From contig CANNCQ010000025.1 of assembly GCA_947503135.1 (NCBI GenBank), forward strand, positions 1 to 39,817: 39,817 nt of DNA, in the 5' to 3' direction. Positions within the stretch are counted from its first letter, which is position 1. Every line of letters starts with the position of its first letter. Below the pieces are notes generated by a model. It was not told where the DNA came from, did not search any database, and was given only the letters and a program-made list of their open reading frames with translations. Positions 11,939-20,439 of the stretch are shown one piece after another. The position numbers and the translations under genes were made by a program. The stretch comes from an uncultured Aquimarina sp. Its GTDB lineage: Bacteria; Bacteroidota; Bacteroidia; Flavobacteriales; Flavobacteriaceae.

Positions 11939-12745
11939 ATGGGTGAATTTTATAAAAGACTCCTTTCTGGTGGGGTTTATGTTACTATTTTATTAACAAG
12001 TATATTATTCAATCAATACGCTTTTTTAGCTGTTTTAATTTCACTTTCCATAATATGTTTGTGGGAGTTTAAAAGACTAATACATCTTAAAAATATAACA
12101 TTATACCTATTACTCTTATTATTTATATTAGGATGCCATCTTTTTGAAGTGCCTAAACCTATTGTGTTGAGTGTTTTAGCCATTACAATAATCACCCAAC
12201 TGTTATTGTTACATGATTTGATATACATTCGAATTATTCCGATGTTCGAAAAAAAGAAATACATAGTCAGTATTTTCTATCTAATTTCATGTTTTGTTTT
12301 TATGAGTCTTATTCCCTTTCAAGTTGAAGGTTATTATGAGCCCATATACATTTTGGGAATGTTTATACTAATATGGGTTAATGATTCTTTTGCGTATTTG
12401 ACAGGAAAGAATTTTGGAAAAAATAAATTATATGAAAAAATATCTCCCAAAAAAACTATAGAAGGTTTTTTAGGTGGGTTACTATTTACGTGTTTAGCAA
12501 GTGTAATAATAGCTTATATTACTAGCACATTAAATATATGGCTTTGGATTGGTTTTGGCTTAATAGTAAGTTTTTTTGGAACTATAGGCGATTTAATACA
12601 ATCCAAATTTAAACGACAAGCGGGTGTAAAAGATAGCGGATCTATAATGCCCGGACATGGGGGTATTTTTGATCGTTTCGATAGTGTATTATATGCTAGC
12701 CCTTTTGTATTTTTGTACTTACAAATAATTAACTATGTTTCATAA
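11939..12745 (+). CDS. cdsA: Phosphatidate cytidylyltransferase CdsA
   Basis: A 268-aa polytopic membrane enzyme making CDP-diacylglycerol from phosphatidate and CTP. The C-terminal CDS signature is present: the VNDSFAYLTGKNFGK segment, KISPKKTIEGFLGG, then GHGGIFDRFDSVLYASP with the conserved Asp-Arg-x-Asp. Several hydrophobic helices precede it. I take the ATG at 11939; the frame can be extended five codons to a TTG inside the upstream gene, which is less likely. The 3' end overlaps the psd start by 11 bases, so the two lipid genes are coupled. Confidence 0.96.
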   Translation: MGEFYKRLLSGGVYVTILLTSILFNQYAFLAVLISLSIICLWEFKRLIHLKNITLYLLLLLFILGCHLFEVPKPIVLSVLAITIITQLLLLHDLIYIRIIPMFEKKKYIVSIFYLISCFVFMSLIPFQVEGYYEPIYILGMFILIWVNDSFAYLTGKNFGKNKLYEKISPKKTIEGFLGGLLFTCLASVIIAYITSTLNIWLWIGFGLIVSFFGTIGDLIQSKFKRQAGVKDSGSIMPGHGGIFDRFDSVLYASPFVFLYLQIINYVS

Positions 12746-13382
12746 AGAAGGTTTTAAAATTATTACAATAACATTGGTGTTAGTAACGCTAGGTGCAGTA
12801 CTTACTCACTTTTTTGTTCCTTATTTTTATTTAAAGGTTGCTTTATTTGCAGTATTGGCTTTCTTTTTAATAATTATTTTACAATTTTTTAGAAACCCTA
12901 AAAGAAACACTGTAATTAATGATAAGCACATAGTTTCGCCAGTTGATGGAAAAGTAGTTGTTATCGAAGAGGTTTTTGAAAAAGAATATTATAAAGAAAA
13001 TAGACTTCAAGTATCCGTGTTTATGTCTCCAATTAATGTTCATGTTACCCGAAATCCTATTGGAGGGAAAGTGCTTTTTAGCAAATATCATCCAGGTAAA
13101 TTCTTAGTTGCTTGGCATCCAAAATCTTCAGAAGAAAATGAGCGTACAACTGTTGTTATAGGGGACTCGAATTTTTCTATATTATACAGGCAAATAGCGG
13201 GAGCTTTAGCTAAACGAATTGTTAATTATGCTAAGGAGGGTGACACAATAATTCAAGGTGGTGATAACGGATTTATAAAATTTGGTTCACGAGTAGATAT
13301 TTATTTGCCTATTGGAACAAAAATTAACGCAAACTTAGGTGATAAGGTTAAGGGAGGAGAAAGTATTTTAGCTTCATTGTAA
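12735..13382 (+). CDS. psd: Phosphatidylserine decarboxylase (Psd-related)
   Basis: A 215-aa pyruvoyl-dependent decarboxylase that makes phosphatidylethanolamine. Two hydrophobic segments (about 8-28 and 31-52) anchor the N-terminus. The family motifs are VSPVDGKVV (Asp71), SPINVHVTRNP (His103) and the self-cleavage region FIKFGSRVD, where processing between Gly184 and Ser185 would create the pyruvoyl group. The short length is that of the archaeal/Bacteroidota-type Psd. The start overlaps the end of cdsA and the next gene begins 3 bases after its stop. Confidence 0.95.
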   Translation: MFHKEGFKIITITLVLVTLGAVLTHFFVPYFYLKVALFAVLAFFLIIILQFFRNPKRNTVINDKHIVSPVDGKVVVIEEVFEKEYYKENRLQVSVFMSPINVHVTRNPIGGKVLFSKYHPGKFLVAWHPKSSEENERTTVVIGDSNFSILYRQIAGALAKRIVNYAKEGDTIIQGGDNGFIKFGSRVDIYLPIGTKINANLGDKVKGGESILASL

Positions 13383-13385
13383 AAT

Positions 13386-13649
13386 ATGGATAATGAAAAA
13401 TTACATAAAGAATTTTTAAAGGCTGTTGAAGAAGCAAATGCGTTTAATAAAGAACTACCTGTTGATATTAAATTGAAGTTTTATGCTTATTATAAGCAAG
13501 CAACAGAAAATACAGGTTTATATAGACCTTCAGATAGTGTTGAAATAAGAAACGCCTTTAAAATAAATGCCTTGTTCCAAGTGGGTAAGTTTAGTCGTGA
13601 TGAAGCAAAGCAAAAATATATAGATTTAGTAAATAAATATTTGAAATAA
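13386..13649 (+). CDS. Acyl-CoA-binding protein
   Basis: An 87-aa four-helix ACBP-fold protein that binds long-chain acyl-CoA esters. Characteristic residues are in the helix-2 region KLKFYAYYKQATEN, with the tyrosines and lysine that contact the CoA head group. It is the last gene of the phospholipid operon, three bases after psd, and is followed by a strong terminator. A role in supplying or buffering acyl-CoA for membrane lipid synthesis is inference from context. Confidence 0.9.
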   Translation: MDNEKLHKEFLKAVEEANAFNKELPVDIKLKFYAYYKQATENTGLYRPSDSVEIRNAFKINALFQVGKFSRDEAKQKYIDLVNKYLK

Positions 13650-13670
13650 ATATTTACAAACAGTTTTAAT

Positions 13671-13711
13671 AAAAAAGCGAAATGATAAACTTGTTATCAT
13701 TTCGCTTTTTT
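13671..13711. terminator. Bidirectional Rho-independent terminator
   Basis: An 18-bp perfect stem (13671-13688 with 13694-13711) around a 5-base loop, with A/T runs at both ends. It lies between the plus-strand ACBP gene and the minus-strand HxlR gene and should stop both. Confidence 0.95.
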
Positions 13712-13715
13712 ATTT

Positions 13716-14051
13716 CTATCCATCTGAGGCTTCTATTTTAGAGCCAAATTCAGCAAGCATCCCTATAAAAGGAAGAGCATTTTCTCCTAATTGTGTTAAA
13801 GAATATTCTACCCTAGGAGGCGTTTCTGGGTAAGATTTTTTCTCAAGAATTTTATTCAAAATCAAATATTTCAATTCTTGATTAAGCATCTTTTCACTAA
13901 TCTCAGGCAATAGACGCTTTAGTTCACTAAATCGGTGAATTTTACTTTGAAAGAATTGTCCTATTATTAATAAACGCCATTTTCCTCCAATAACATCCAA
14001 AGATTTCCTTACGGGACAGGTGTCTATTAATTTTTGTGAATTTTTTTCCAT
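13716..14051 (-). CDS. HxlR-family winged-helix transcriptional regulator
   Basis: A 111-aa MarR-like winged-helix regulator of the HxlR family, which binds DNA as a dimer. The signature CPVRKSLDVIGGKWRLLI is near the N-terminus, followed by the recognition-helix region EISEKMLNQELKYL and the wing segment PPRVEYSLTQLGE. Cys12 occupies the position used for redox or electrophile sensing in family members such as YodB and HypR, so thiol-based sensing is plausible but unproven here. The gene is divergent from the unknown-DsbA-haem fusion operon, across 129 bases that contain inverted repeats. Confidence 0.93.
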   Translation of the reverse strand: MEKNSQKLIDTCPVRKSLDVIGGKWRLLIIGQFFQSKIHRFSELKRLLPEISEKMLNQELKYLILNKILEKKSYPETPPRVEYSLTQLGENALPFIGMLAEFGSKIEASDG

Positions 14052-14085
14052 ATCTAATAGTTTGGTTTTCAGTATTTCTAACTTT

Positions 14086-14104
14086 TTAGTTCGTTGCTAA
14101 CTAA
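14086..14104. promoter_or_regulatory. Candidate HxlR operator half-pair TTAGTT / AACTAA
   Basis: Six-base arms at 14086-14091 and 14099-14104 form a dyad inside the intergenic region shared by the HxlR gene and the divergent operon. The related word TAGTTGTT recurs in the second dyad at 14132. This is a proposal from symmetry and position only. Confidence 0.35.
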
Positions 14105-14131
14105 GTGGTAAGTTGTTGGTTTTGAAGCAAT

Positions 14132-14162
14132 TAGTTGTTAATTTTATAGGAGACAACAACTA
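14132..14162. promoter_or_regulatory. Inverted repeat TAGTTGTT / AACAACTA upstream of the redox operon
   Basis: Perfect 8-bp arms (14132-14139 and 14155-14162) are separated by 15 bases, placing their centres about two helical turns apart as expected for a dimeric winged-helix regulator. The site is 18 bases upstream of the first ATG at 14181, where a repressor would block transcription. HxlR is the obvious candidate ligand. Confidence 0.5.
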
Positions 14163-14180
14163 AATTTCAAATCTCAAATT

Positions 14181-14822
14181 ATGAATAATTATATTTTTTT
14201 AAGTCCTAATACTGTACAATTTACATACGAAAAACATGATTTACAAGGAAAAGAAATTTGTTTTTCAAATTCTACTAGCAGTAGCAGCTCTTTAATTCTT
14301 CCTAGTATATCTTTTTCAGAAAAGCATATTTCAGGTTTCATTAATATTTTGGGATTAATAGCGGATAGTAACATCATATATTTTACGTTGCCAATAAATT
14401 TTGACGAATGCTCAACTATACAGTTTGTTTATGACCTACTTGCTGCATGTAGATATAATAAACCAGATTACATTGTTTTTGACAGGAGCAGATGTGCATC
14501 TGCGGAATTTTATTGTTTAGAAAAGTTGACTCTATGTAATTACATTCAACAGTTGTTTGAAGAAAGTGGATTACCTGTAATTCATTTCAATTCAATAAAT
14601 GATAAAACTAGTTCTAAGAATTCAAAAGCTTCAAATATCAAATTTCACAATCTTGGTGACATTGAAATTAGCTTAATGAAATTAAAAAATATTTCTAAGC
14701 AAATACAGAAGGTTTTTGATGTTAAAGATTCCTTAATCGAGAATCAATATTCTAGAAATATTCAAAATAAATGTGTTAGCGAAAAAGTCAATAAATCAAA
14801 GTATTCCTACACTTTAAATTAA
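14181..14822 (+). CDS. Hypothetical protein, first gene of the HxlR-facing operon
   Basis: I do not recognise this 213-aa protein. It has a Ser-rich tract near residues 31-37, and a central stretch with alternating hydrophobic strands and helices (about 60-150, including NKPDYIVFDRSR and SGLPVIHFNS) that suggests an alpha/beta fold. The C-terminal third is Lys/Asn-rich and probably helical or disordered. There is no signal peptide, membrane segment or cofactor motif I can name. It carries several cysteines (for example in the RCASAEFYCLEKLTLC segment). Its position ahead of the DsbA-like and haem-fusion genes, 46 bases from the next start, implies a shared pathway. Confidence 0.75.
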   Translation: MNNYIFLSPNTVQFTYEKHDLQGKEICFSNSTSSSSSLILPSISFSEKHISGFINILGLIADSNIIYFTLPINFDECSTIQFVYDLLAACRYNKPDYIVFDRSRCASAEFYCLEKLTLCNYIQQLFEESGLPVIHFNSINDKTSSKNSKASNIKFHNLGDIEISLMKLKNISKQIQKVFDVKDSLIENQYSRNIQNKCVSEKVNKSKYSYTLN

Positions 14823-14868
14823 GAATTACAATTAAAAAAAATATTAACCAACTACAAGTATAAAATTA

Positions 14869-15552
14869 ATGATTAATCAAACGACAATTACCGATGTAAT
14901 AGTTAAACATCAACCTATTAGCACTAAGCCCAAACTAATCTATGGTTACGATACATTATGTGGCTGGTGTTATGGTTTTTCAGAGGAAATAAAAAAGGCA
15001 ATTTATCTTTTAAGAAATGAGGTTGACTTCGAATTAGTAAACGTAGGCCTGTTTGCAGGTATTAGGGGACCTAAAATGGGTTATATGAGTAGTCATATTC
15101 GAAGAAATATGCAATCTGTAACTGACAGGACAGGACAAATATTTGGAGAAGGTTTTTTGAAGTTATTAGATAGTATAAACTATCCATACAACTCGATGAA
15201 AGCTTCCATAGCGATTGAAATAGTTAAAGATCTACGACCTGAAAAAGTGTTCGATTTCGCGGCTAAAATTCAGGAAGCATTTTTTGGAGAGGGAAAGGAT
15301 ATCCATTCCGATGAATTCTATTTAGACTTAATCGGTGATTATGATATGTGTTCAAATCAATTTATTGAAAGATTACATAGTAACTGTTATGAGAATAAAG
15401 CTCAAAAATCTTTCTATGATATTCAAAATTACGGCTTCCGAGGCTATCCAGCCAGTGCCATTAAAATAGGAGATAGCACTAAAGTTTTAACCGAAGGGTT
15501 TGTTACAGCAGAAAAACTAGCTCACTTAATAAGGCAGGAATTGAAAAAGTAA
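14869..15552 (+). CDS. DsbA-family thioredoxin-fold protein (CGWC), cytosolic
   Basis: A 227-aa protein of the DsbA/FrnE-like class (COG3531 type). The redox motif is CGWC at Cys31-Cys34, preceded by the strand PKLIYGYDTL, and the cis-proline loop is RGYPA (Pro194). The helical insertion typical of DsbA lies between. There is no signal peptide, so it should act in the cytoplasm as a disulfide isomerase/reductase or as a GST-kappa-like enzyme rather than as a periplasmic oxidase. It lies 44 bases before the haem-fusion gene in the same direction and likely belongs to its operon. Confidence 0.88.
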   Translation: MINQTTITDVIVKHQPISTKPKLIYGYDTLCGWCYGFSEEIKKAIYLLRNEVDFELVNVGLFAGIRGPKMGYMSSHIRRNMQSVTDRTGQIFGEGFLKLLDSINYPYNSMKASIAIEIVKDLRPEKVFDFAAKIQEAFFGEGKDIHSDEFYLDLIGDYDMCSNQFIERLHSNCYENKAQKSFYDIQNYGFRGYPASAIKIGDSTKVLTEGFVTAEKLAHLIRQELKK

Positions 15553-15596
15553 AATCTCAGCCTGTAAAACTCAACTCATAATTTCAAAATCTTACC

Positions 15597-18500
15597 ATGA
15601 AATTACAACAACTTACCTCGCCTGCTCATAATTACGTTAAATACGCCGAAAAAATAAATCGTTCTAAAGGTCACGAAAACTTAGGTTTTCTATCTTTTGA
15701 ACGTGGTTTTATGCCTAGTATAACACCGTTAGAACAGTTGCCATTTCCGTTTTCTAAATGGGATGAAATTGCAGCTGAAATGCCCTATCATTATAAAAAT
15801 CAAAGTTTACGTAAGGCAATACAAAATTTGCCGATTTTAGGGGCAAGTAACGATTTGTTAGAAGATAAATATTTATGCCGAGCCTCTATGTTATTAAGTA
15901 TGTTGGCTCATGCGTATGTAAGAAATGAGAGAAATGAGGATTTAAATATTCCAGACAGTATTTCTAAACCTTGGGAAGAGGTTACTAGGCGCTTAAACAG
16001 GCCTAAGCCTTTTTTATCATACATCGATTTGATTATGTATAATTGGAAATTAAAAGATGTAAACAGTTCGTTTGAGCTTAATAATTTAAACCTTCTTACG
16101 CCTACAGTAAATAACCAAGAGGAAAATGTATTTTATTTAACCCAAACAGAAATTGCTTTTAAAACAAAAGAGATTTTAAATCATGTGGTGGCAGTCCAAG
16201 ATGCTATTGTAAATGATGATAAGCTTACGGTTATTCAAGAATTAAAACACTTAAAGCAAGTTGTTAGTAAAGTAACAAAAAGTAGTTTTTTAAAAATAAA
16301 TCCCAACCCAAGAAGTGCTACTTATGTCGATCCTGTTGTGTGGGCAAAAACGGTAGCTCCTTTTGCAGTACCCCTTAAAGAAGGAGTTCAAGGGCCTAGT
16401 GGTACCTCATCTCCTTTTTTTCATTTAATAGATACTTTTATTGAAAGAAATAAATACGAAACTATTTTAGGAAAAGAAGCCTTGTTTATTAGGGAGTGGT
16501 ATCCCGAACATTGGAGAGGTTTTCTAAATGAAGTAGATAAAGTTTCTTTAGGTAAGTATATTGAAAAATGTAATGATGAAACTTTAAATGGTGCTTTTTA
16601 TGATTTTGTAGAAGCTTACTCCGGTGATAAAGGTTTTTTAGGGGTGCATCGCAGAAAAGTTTATGGTTATTTACAAATGGCATTCAAAGTAGGTCGTTCA
16701 GTAACTATAGGTGGGTTTAGTGGTCTTTTTAAAGAGCGTACTTGGGAAGAAGTTGATGATGAATTAGAAACTACACGATTAGAGCGTTATGCCGATAAAA
16801 AACTTAAATGCCCTTACAGTGGAGTTATAAGTCAAGAATCAATAGGAGACAGTGCTGCAAAAAATATAGTGTTAGATGTAAGTGATAAAGGAGTTTCTTT
16901 TAAGCCAGGTGATAGATGTGCTGTAGTACCTAAAAATAAAATCGATAAAATTTCACACTTACTGGAAATAATGAATCTTTCAGGCGAAGAATCTGTTTTT
17001 TTAAGTGAAAATTGGAAAACCTATTTTCAGACATTTTATAATGAAAAATTAAACGAAACTAATGTGCGAAGAATTCTTACTTCTGCAAAATTAGGTAATG
17101 TTTCAAAAGCTTTAGATATGTGCGGGCATATTAAAGAATTTATTAAGTTAGAAGATAACGGGCAATTACCATTATTAAGTTTAGTAAGTCAATTTAAGCG
17201 ATTCAATATGGATGCGAAACAGTTTTTGCTTCCTCATTTTACAACTATTTTAGAGCCAGAACGAGAACGCATGTATAGTATTTCTTCAGGATTTGATAAA
17301 AATAAAATTGAATTAACCGTAGGTAATGCAACGACTGTTGTAGGCGATAAAGTTTATGAAGGAGTAGCCTCTTCCTATTTACATTCAAATGACGTAAACG
17401 AAAACTCTAAAATTCCATTTAAAGTAGTTTCTCCATTACGATTTTCATTACCTATTAAAAAAAATGCTCCCATATATTTGTTTGCAGGCGGGTCAGGTAT
17501 TGCGCCATTTAAGGGCTTTTGGGAAACTTTAGAAAAAAACAACGAATTATCTAATTTATCTATTTTTTATAGTGTTAAGAATACTAAGGATATTGTTTTT
17601 AAAAAAGATCTAGAACGTATACTATTAGCAAAAGCTAGCGTACAAATATTGGTAACGAGAGAATCAAAAATACTTGATGTATCAAAATCTTTACAAAAAA
17701 GGACTTTGGTTTTTAAAAAAATCCAGTTGAATGTAAACAACAAAATGGATAGTCTTTTAGAAAACAAAGAAATTGTAGGTAAATTATATAGGGCAATCGT
17801 CCCTATAAATAATAAAGAAGAAAAAGGATACTTCTATTCCTGTGGAAAGGCGGGTTATGCATTAACAGTTTTGAATTTCTTGAAAAAAGTAATTCGCATT
17901 AATAATTTGAGTGATCAAAATAGCCAAGAAATATTTTATAAGTTGTTTTCTGAAAATCGAATAATGCAAGATATATTCACAACTCCTTCTGAAGTTTGTG
18001 ATTCTCATAGGCAAGAATATAACATGTCCGATATTATTGAACATAATAACCCGGAAAATGGATATTGGGTAGCAATAGATGAAAAAGTATATGATTTAAC
18101 AGAATTTAAGGAAATTCATCCTGGAGGCGATAAAATAGTTGAAGATAATGCAGGTAGAGATGCTACTCACGAATTTAGAAAGGCAAATCACCATTTATCT
18201 AACGAAATTACCTCAATGCTTACCATGTATTGTATTGGTAGGCTTAAAAAAGTAGCTTTTGAGTCAAGTAGTTTGGAAATTCAATATAAAGACTGGTTGT
18301 CTTCTCTACACTTAACCACTGAGATGTTAAATACCTTTATAGCCGACCATTCTTTTAAAAACAAAAAAACAACAAAGTTGAGTGGTGAAAATGAAATCAC
18401 GCATTATAAAATAGCATTACTTGTAGAAAATCAACACCGTTTTCAATATGAATATGTGAAGAACATAAAGCAAATTTTTAATGATTTGTTTTACAACAGT

Positions 18501-18809
18501 CCTCTATGCAAATTAATACTTCAAGAATTTGAGAATCTAACAAAAGTTACTATCGATTTAAGTTTGGAAGAGGTTCAATACAATAATGATGGTTTTTTAG
18601 GTAGATGGGAAGAATTAAACTTGTCAGAGGAAAAAAATTATAAAATACTTTTGGTAGTTAGGAAAATGCTTTGTGAGGGTGTAAAACTCTTTGAAGTTAA
18701 TAGTGTTATACAATCTTTAGAATTTGATGATGCTATAGAAATTGTATTGAGTAACTTTTATAGAGAGTTTGAAGCTCTAAATGAAATAGAATTGGAATTA
18801 GTAAGCTAA
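15597..18809 (+). CDS. Fusion: IDO/PrnB-like haem domain + FAD/NAD(P)H reductase module + cytochrome b5
   Basis: A 1070-aa protein with three recognisable parts. Residues about 1-385 resemble the indoleamine 2,3-dioxygenase/PrnB (DUF1864) haem superfamily: GPSGTSSPFFHLIDTF (266-281), WYPEHWRGFL (301-310), and GFLGVHRRKVYGYLQ with His351 as the likely proximal haem ligand. Residues about 395-790 match the FAD and nucleotide halves of cytochrome P450 reductase: FKPGDRCAVVPKN, the FAD motif RMYSISS (558-564), GVASSYL, the NAD(P)H motif FAGGSGIAPFKGF, and YFYSCG (745-750). No FMN/flavodoxin domain is present. Residues about 806-885 are a cytochrome b5 domain with haem ligands His841 (HPGG) and His865 (ANHH). 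The last 180 residues are unrecognised. Inference: electrons pass NAD(P)H-FAD-cyt b5-haem within one chain. The substrate is unknown. Confidence 0.82.
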   Translation: MKLQQLTSPAHNYVKYAEKINRSKGHENLGFLSFERGFMPSITPLEQLPFPFSKWDEIAAEMPYHYKNQSLRKAIQNLPILGASNDLLEDKYLCRASMLLSMLAHAYVRNERNEDLNIPDSISKPWEEVTRRLNRPKPFLSYIDLIMYNWKLKDVNSSFELNNLNLLTPTVNNQEENVFYLTQTEIAFKTKEILNHVVAVQDAIVNDDKLTVIQELKHLKQVVSKVTKSSFLKINPNPRSATYVDPVVWAKTVAPFAVPLKEGVQGPSGTSSPFFHLIDTFIERNKYETILGKEALFIREWYPEHWRGFLNEVDKVSLGKYIEKCNDETLNGAFYDFVEAYSGDKGFLGVHRRKVYGYLQMAFKVGRSVTIGGFSGLFKERTWEEVDDELETTRLERYADKKLKCPYSGVISQESIGDSAAKNIVLDVSDKGVSFKPGDRCAVVPKNKIDKISHLLEIMNLSGEESVFLSENWKTYFQTFYNEKLNETNVRRILTSAKLGNVSKALDMCGHIKEFIKLEDNGQLPLLSLVSQFKRFNMDAKQFLLPHFTTILEPERERMYSISSGFDKNKIELTVGNATTVVGDKVYEGVASSYLHSNDVNENSKIPFKVVSPLRFSLPIKKNAPIYLFAGGSGIAPFKGFWETLEKNNELSNLSIFYSVKNTKDIVFKKDLERILLAKASVQILVTRESKILDVSKSLQKRTLVFKKIQLNVNNKMDSLLENKEIVGKLYRAIVPINNKEEKGYFYSCGKAGYALTVLNFLKKVIRINNLSDQNSQEIFYKLFSENRIMQDIFTTPSEVCDSHRQEYNMSDIIEHNNPENGYWVAIDEKVYDLTEFKEIHPGGDKIVEDNAGRDATHEFRKANHHLSNEITSMLTMYCIGRLKKVAFESSSLEIQYKDWLSSLHLTTEMLNTFIADHSFKNKKTTKLSGENEITHYKIALLVENQHRFQYEYVKNIKQIFNDLFYNSPLCKLILQEFENLTKVTIDLSLEEVQYNNDGFLGRWEELNLSEEKNYKILLVVRKMLCEGVKLFEVNSVIQSLEFDDAIEIVLSNFYREFEALNEIELELVS

Positions 18810-18922
18810 TTCACAAAAAACACTAACAAGTACACTGTTAAGATTCTTTTTTAATGTTAACTAATGGCTACTGTTTTCCAAATCTTATTATTTTTATGTT
18901 TCAATAAAGACGGAAAGTATTT

Positions 18923-20365
18923 ATGAGGCAATTAAAAGTAATTGAAATTTTAGCAGAGCAAAAATTATTGCAAGAGGTTAAAGTAAGTGGTTGGATACGC
19001 TCATTTAGGAATGGGAGGTTTATAGCCCTTAACGATGGATCAACAATAAATAACCTACAATGCGTTATTGAAGATGATGTTTTAGATAAAGAAATTTTAG
19101 ATCGTTTAAACACCGCCGCCTCTATTACTGTTACAGGTATTCTTAAAGAAAGTGAAGGGCAAGGTCAACGAGTAGAATTAGAGGTGAAAAAACTCACTGT
19201 AGAGGGTAATGCTAATGCTGAAGAAGTAAAAAAAACGATTCTATCTCCTAAAAAACATAGTTTAGAATTATTAAGAGAACAAGCTCATCTTCGTATTCGA
19301 ACGAATACTTTTGGGGCGATTATGCGGGTGCGTTCCAAATTATCTTTTGCAGTTCATCAATATTTTCAACAAAAAAACTTCCAGTTAGTTCATACTCCAA
19401 TAATTACTTCGAGTGATGCGGAAGGAGCAGGAGAAACTTTTAAAGTATCTCATTTAGACTTTGATAAAGTACCCAAAAATGAAGAAGGAAAAACTGATTT
19501 TAACAAAGATTTTTTCGGTAAGCAAACTAATTTAACCGTGTCGGGTCAATTAGAAGGGGAGACGTATGCAATGGGCTTAGGTGATATTTACACGTTTGGA
19601 CCTACATTTAGGGCCGAAAACTCTAATACTTCTAGGCATTTAGCCGAGTTTTGGATGATAGAACCTGAAATGGCATTTTGCGACCTAGATAAAAACATGG
19701 ACGTTGCTGAAGATTTTATAAAATTTGTAGTTAATTACATATTGGAGCACAGTAAAGATGATTTAGCTTTTTTAGAAAAACGATTATTAGACGAAGAAAA
19801 GCAAAAACCTTTGGAGCAAAGAAGTGATATGCCACTGCGAGAAAAATTAGCATTTGTTACAGAAAATAATTTCAAAAGAGTAAGTTATACAGAGGCTATT
19901 GATATTCTAAAAAAATCAAAGCCAAATAAAAAGAAGAAATTCAAATACCCTGTTGACCAATGGGGAGTAGATTTACAAAGTGAACACGAACGATATTTAG
20001 TAGAAAAACATTTTAAATGCCCAGTTATATTATTTAATTATCCTGCCGATATCAAGGCTTTTTATATGCGCCTAAATGATGATGGAAAAACTGTTAGGGC
20101 AATGGATATTTTATTTCCAGGAATCGGAGAAATAGTTGGCGGCTCTCAACGAGAAGAACGATTGGAAGTACTGAAGGATAAAATGAACACGCTAAAAATA
20201 GATCAAGAAGAATTGTATTGGTATTTGGATACACGCCGCTTTGGAACTTGTATTCATAGTGGTTTTGGATTAGGTTTTGAACGCTTGGTATTATTTGTAA
20301 CAGGAATGAGTAATGTTAGAGATGTAATTCCTTACCCACGAACACCTGGGAATGCTGATTTTTAA
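18923..20365 (+). CDS. asnS: Asparaginyl-tRNA synthetase AsnS
   Basis: A 480-aa class IIb aminoacyl-tRNA synthetase. The N-terminal OB-fold anticodon-binding domain spans about residues 1-115 (VKVSGWIRSFRNGRFIALNDG). The catalytic domain has class II motif 2 (TFRAENSNTSRHLAEFWMIE) and motif 3 (GFGLGFERLVLFVTG), and ends in the AsnRS-typical VRDVIPYPRTPG. It is cytosolic. It precedes rpoN by 74 bases, a pair common in flavobacteria. Confidence 0.97.
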   Translation: MRQLKVIEILAEQKLLQEVKVSGWIRSFRNGRFIALNDGSTINNLQCVIEDDVLDKEILDRLNTAASITVTGILKESEGQGQRVELEVKKLTVEGNANAEEVKKTILSPKKHSLELLREQAHLRIRTNTFGAIMRVRSKLSFAVHQYFQQKNFQLVHTPIITSSDAEGAGETFKVSHLDFDKVPKNEEGKTDFNKDFFGKQTNLTVSGQLEGETYAMGLGDIYTFGPTFRAENSNTSRHLAEFWMIEPEMAFCDLDKNMDVAEDFIKFVVNYILEHSKDDLAFLEKRLLDEEKQKPLEQRSDMPLREKLAFVTENNFKRVSYTEAIDILKKSKPNKKKKFKYPVDQWGVDLQSEHERYLVEKHFKCPVILFNYPADIKAFYMRLNDDGKTVRAMDILFPGIGEIVGGSQREERLEVLKDKMNTLKIDQEELYWYLDTRRFGTCIHSGFGLGFERLVLFVTGMSNVRDVIPYPRTPGNADF

Positions 20366-20439
20366 ACTAAAAGGCAAACTACTTTATATTACACTACATA
20401 AATAACTATCTTCGGGATTAGAATATTTTTTCAATTATT

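Noticed and set aside
15597..18809. Reading the 1070-aa fusion as a nitric oxide synthase or a sulfite reductase flavoprotein
   Set aside because: The reductase module resembles those proteins, but the N-terminal domain has IDO/PrnB-type motifs rather than an NOS oxygenase pattern. There is no FMN domain, and a cytochrome b5 domain is present instead.
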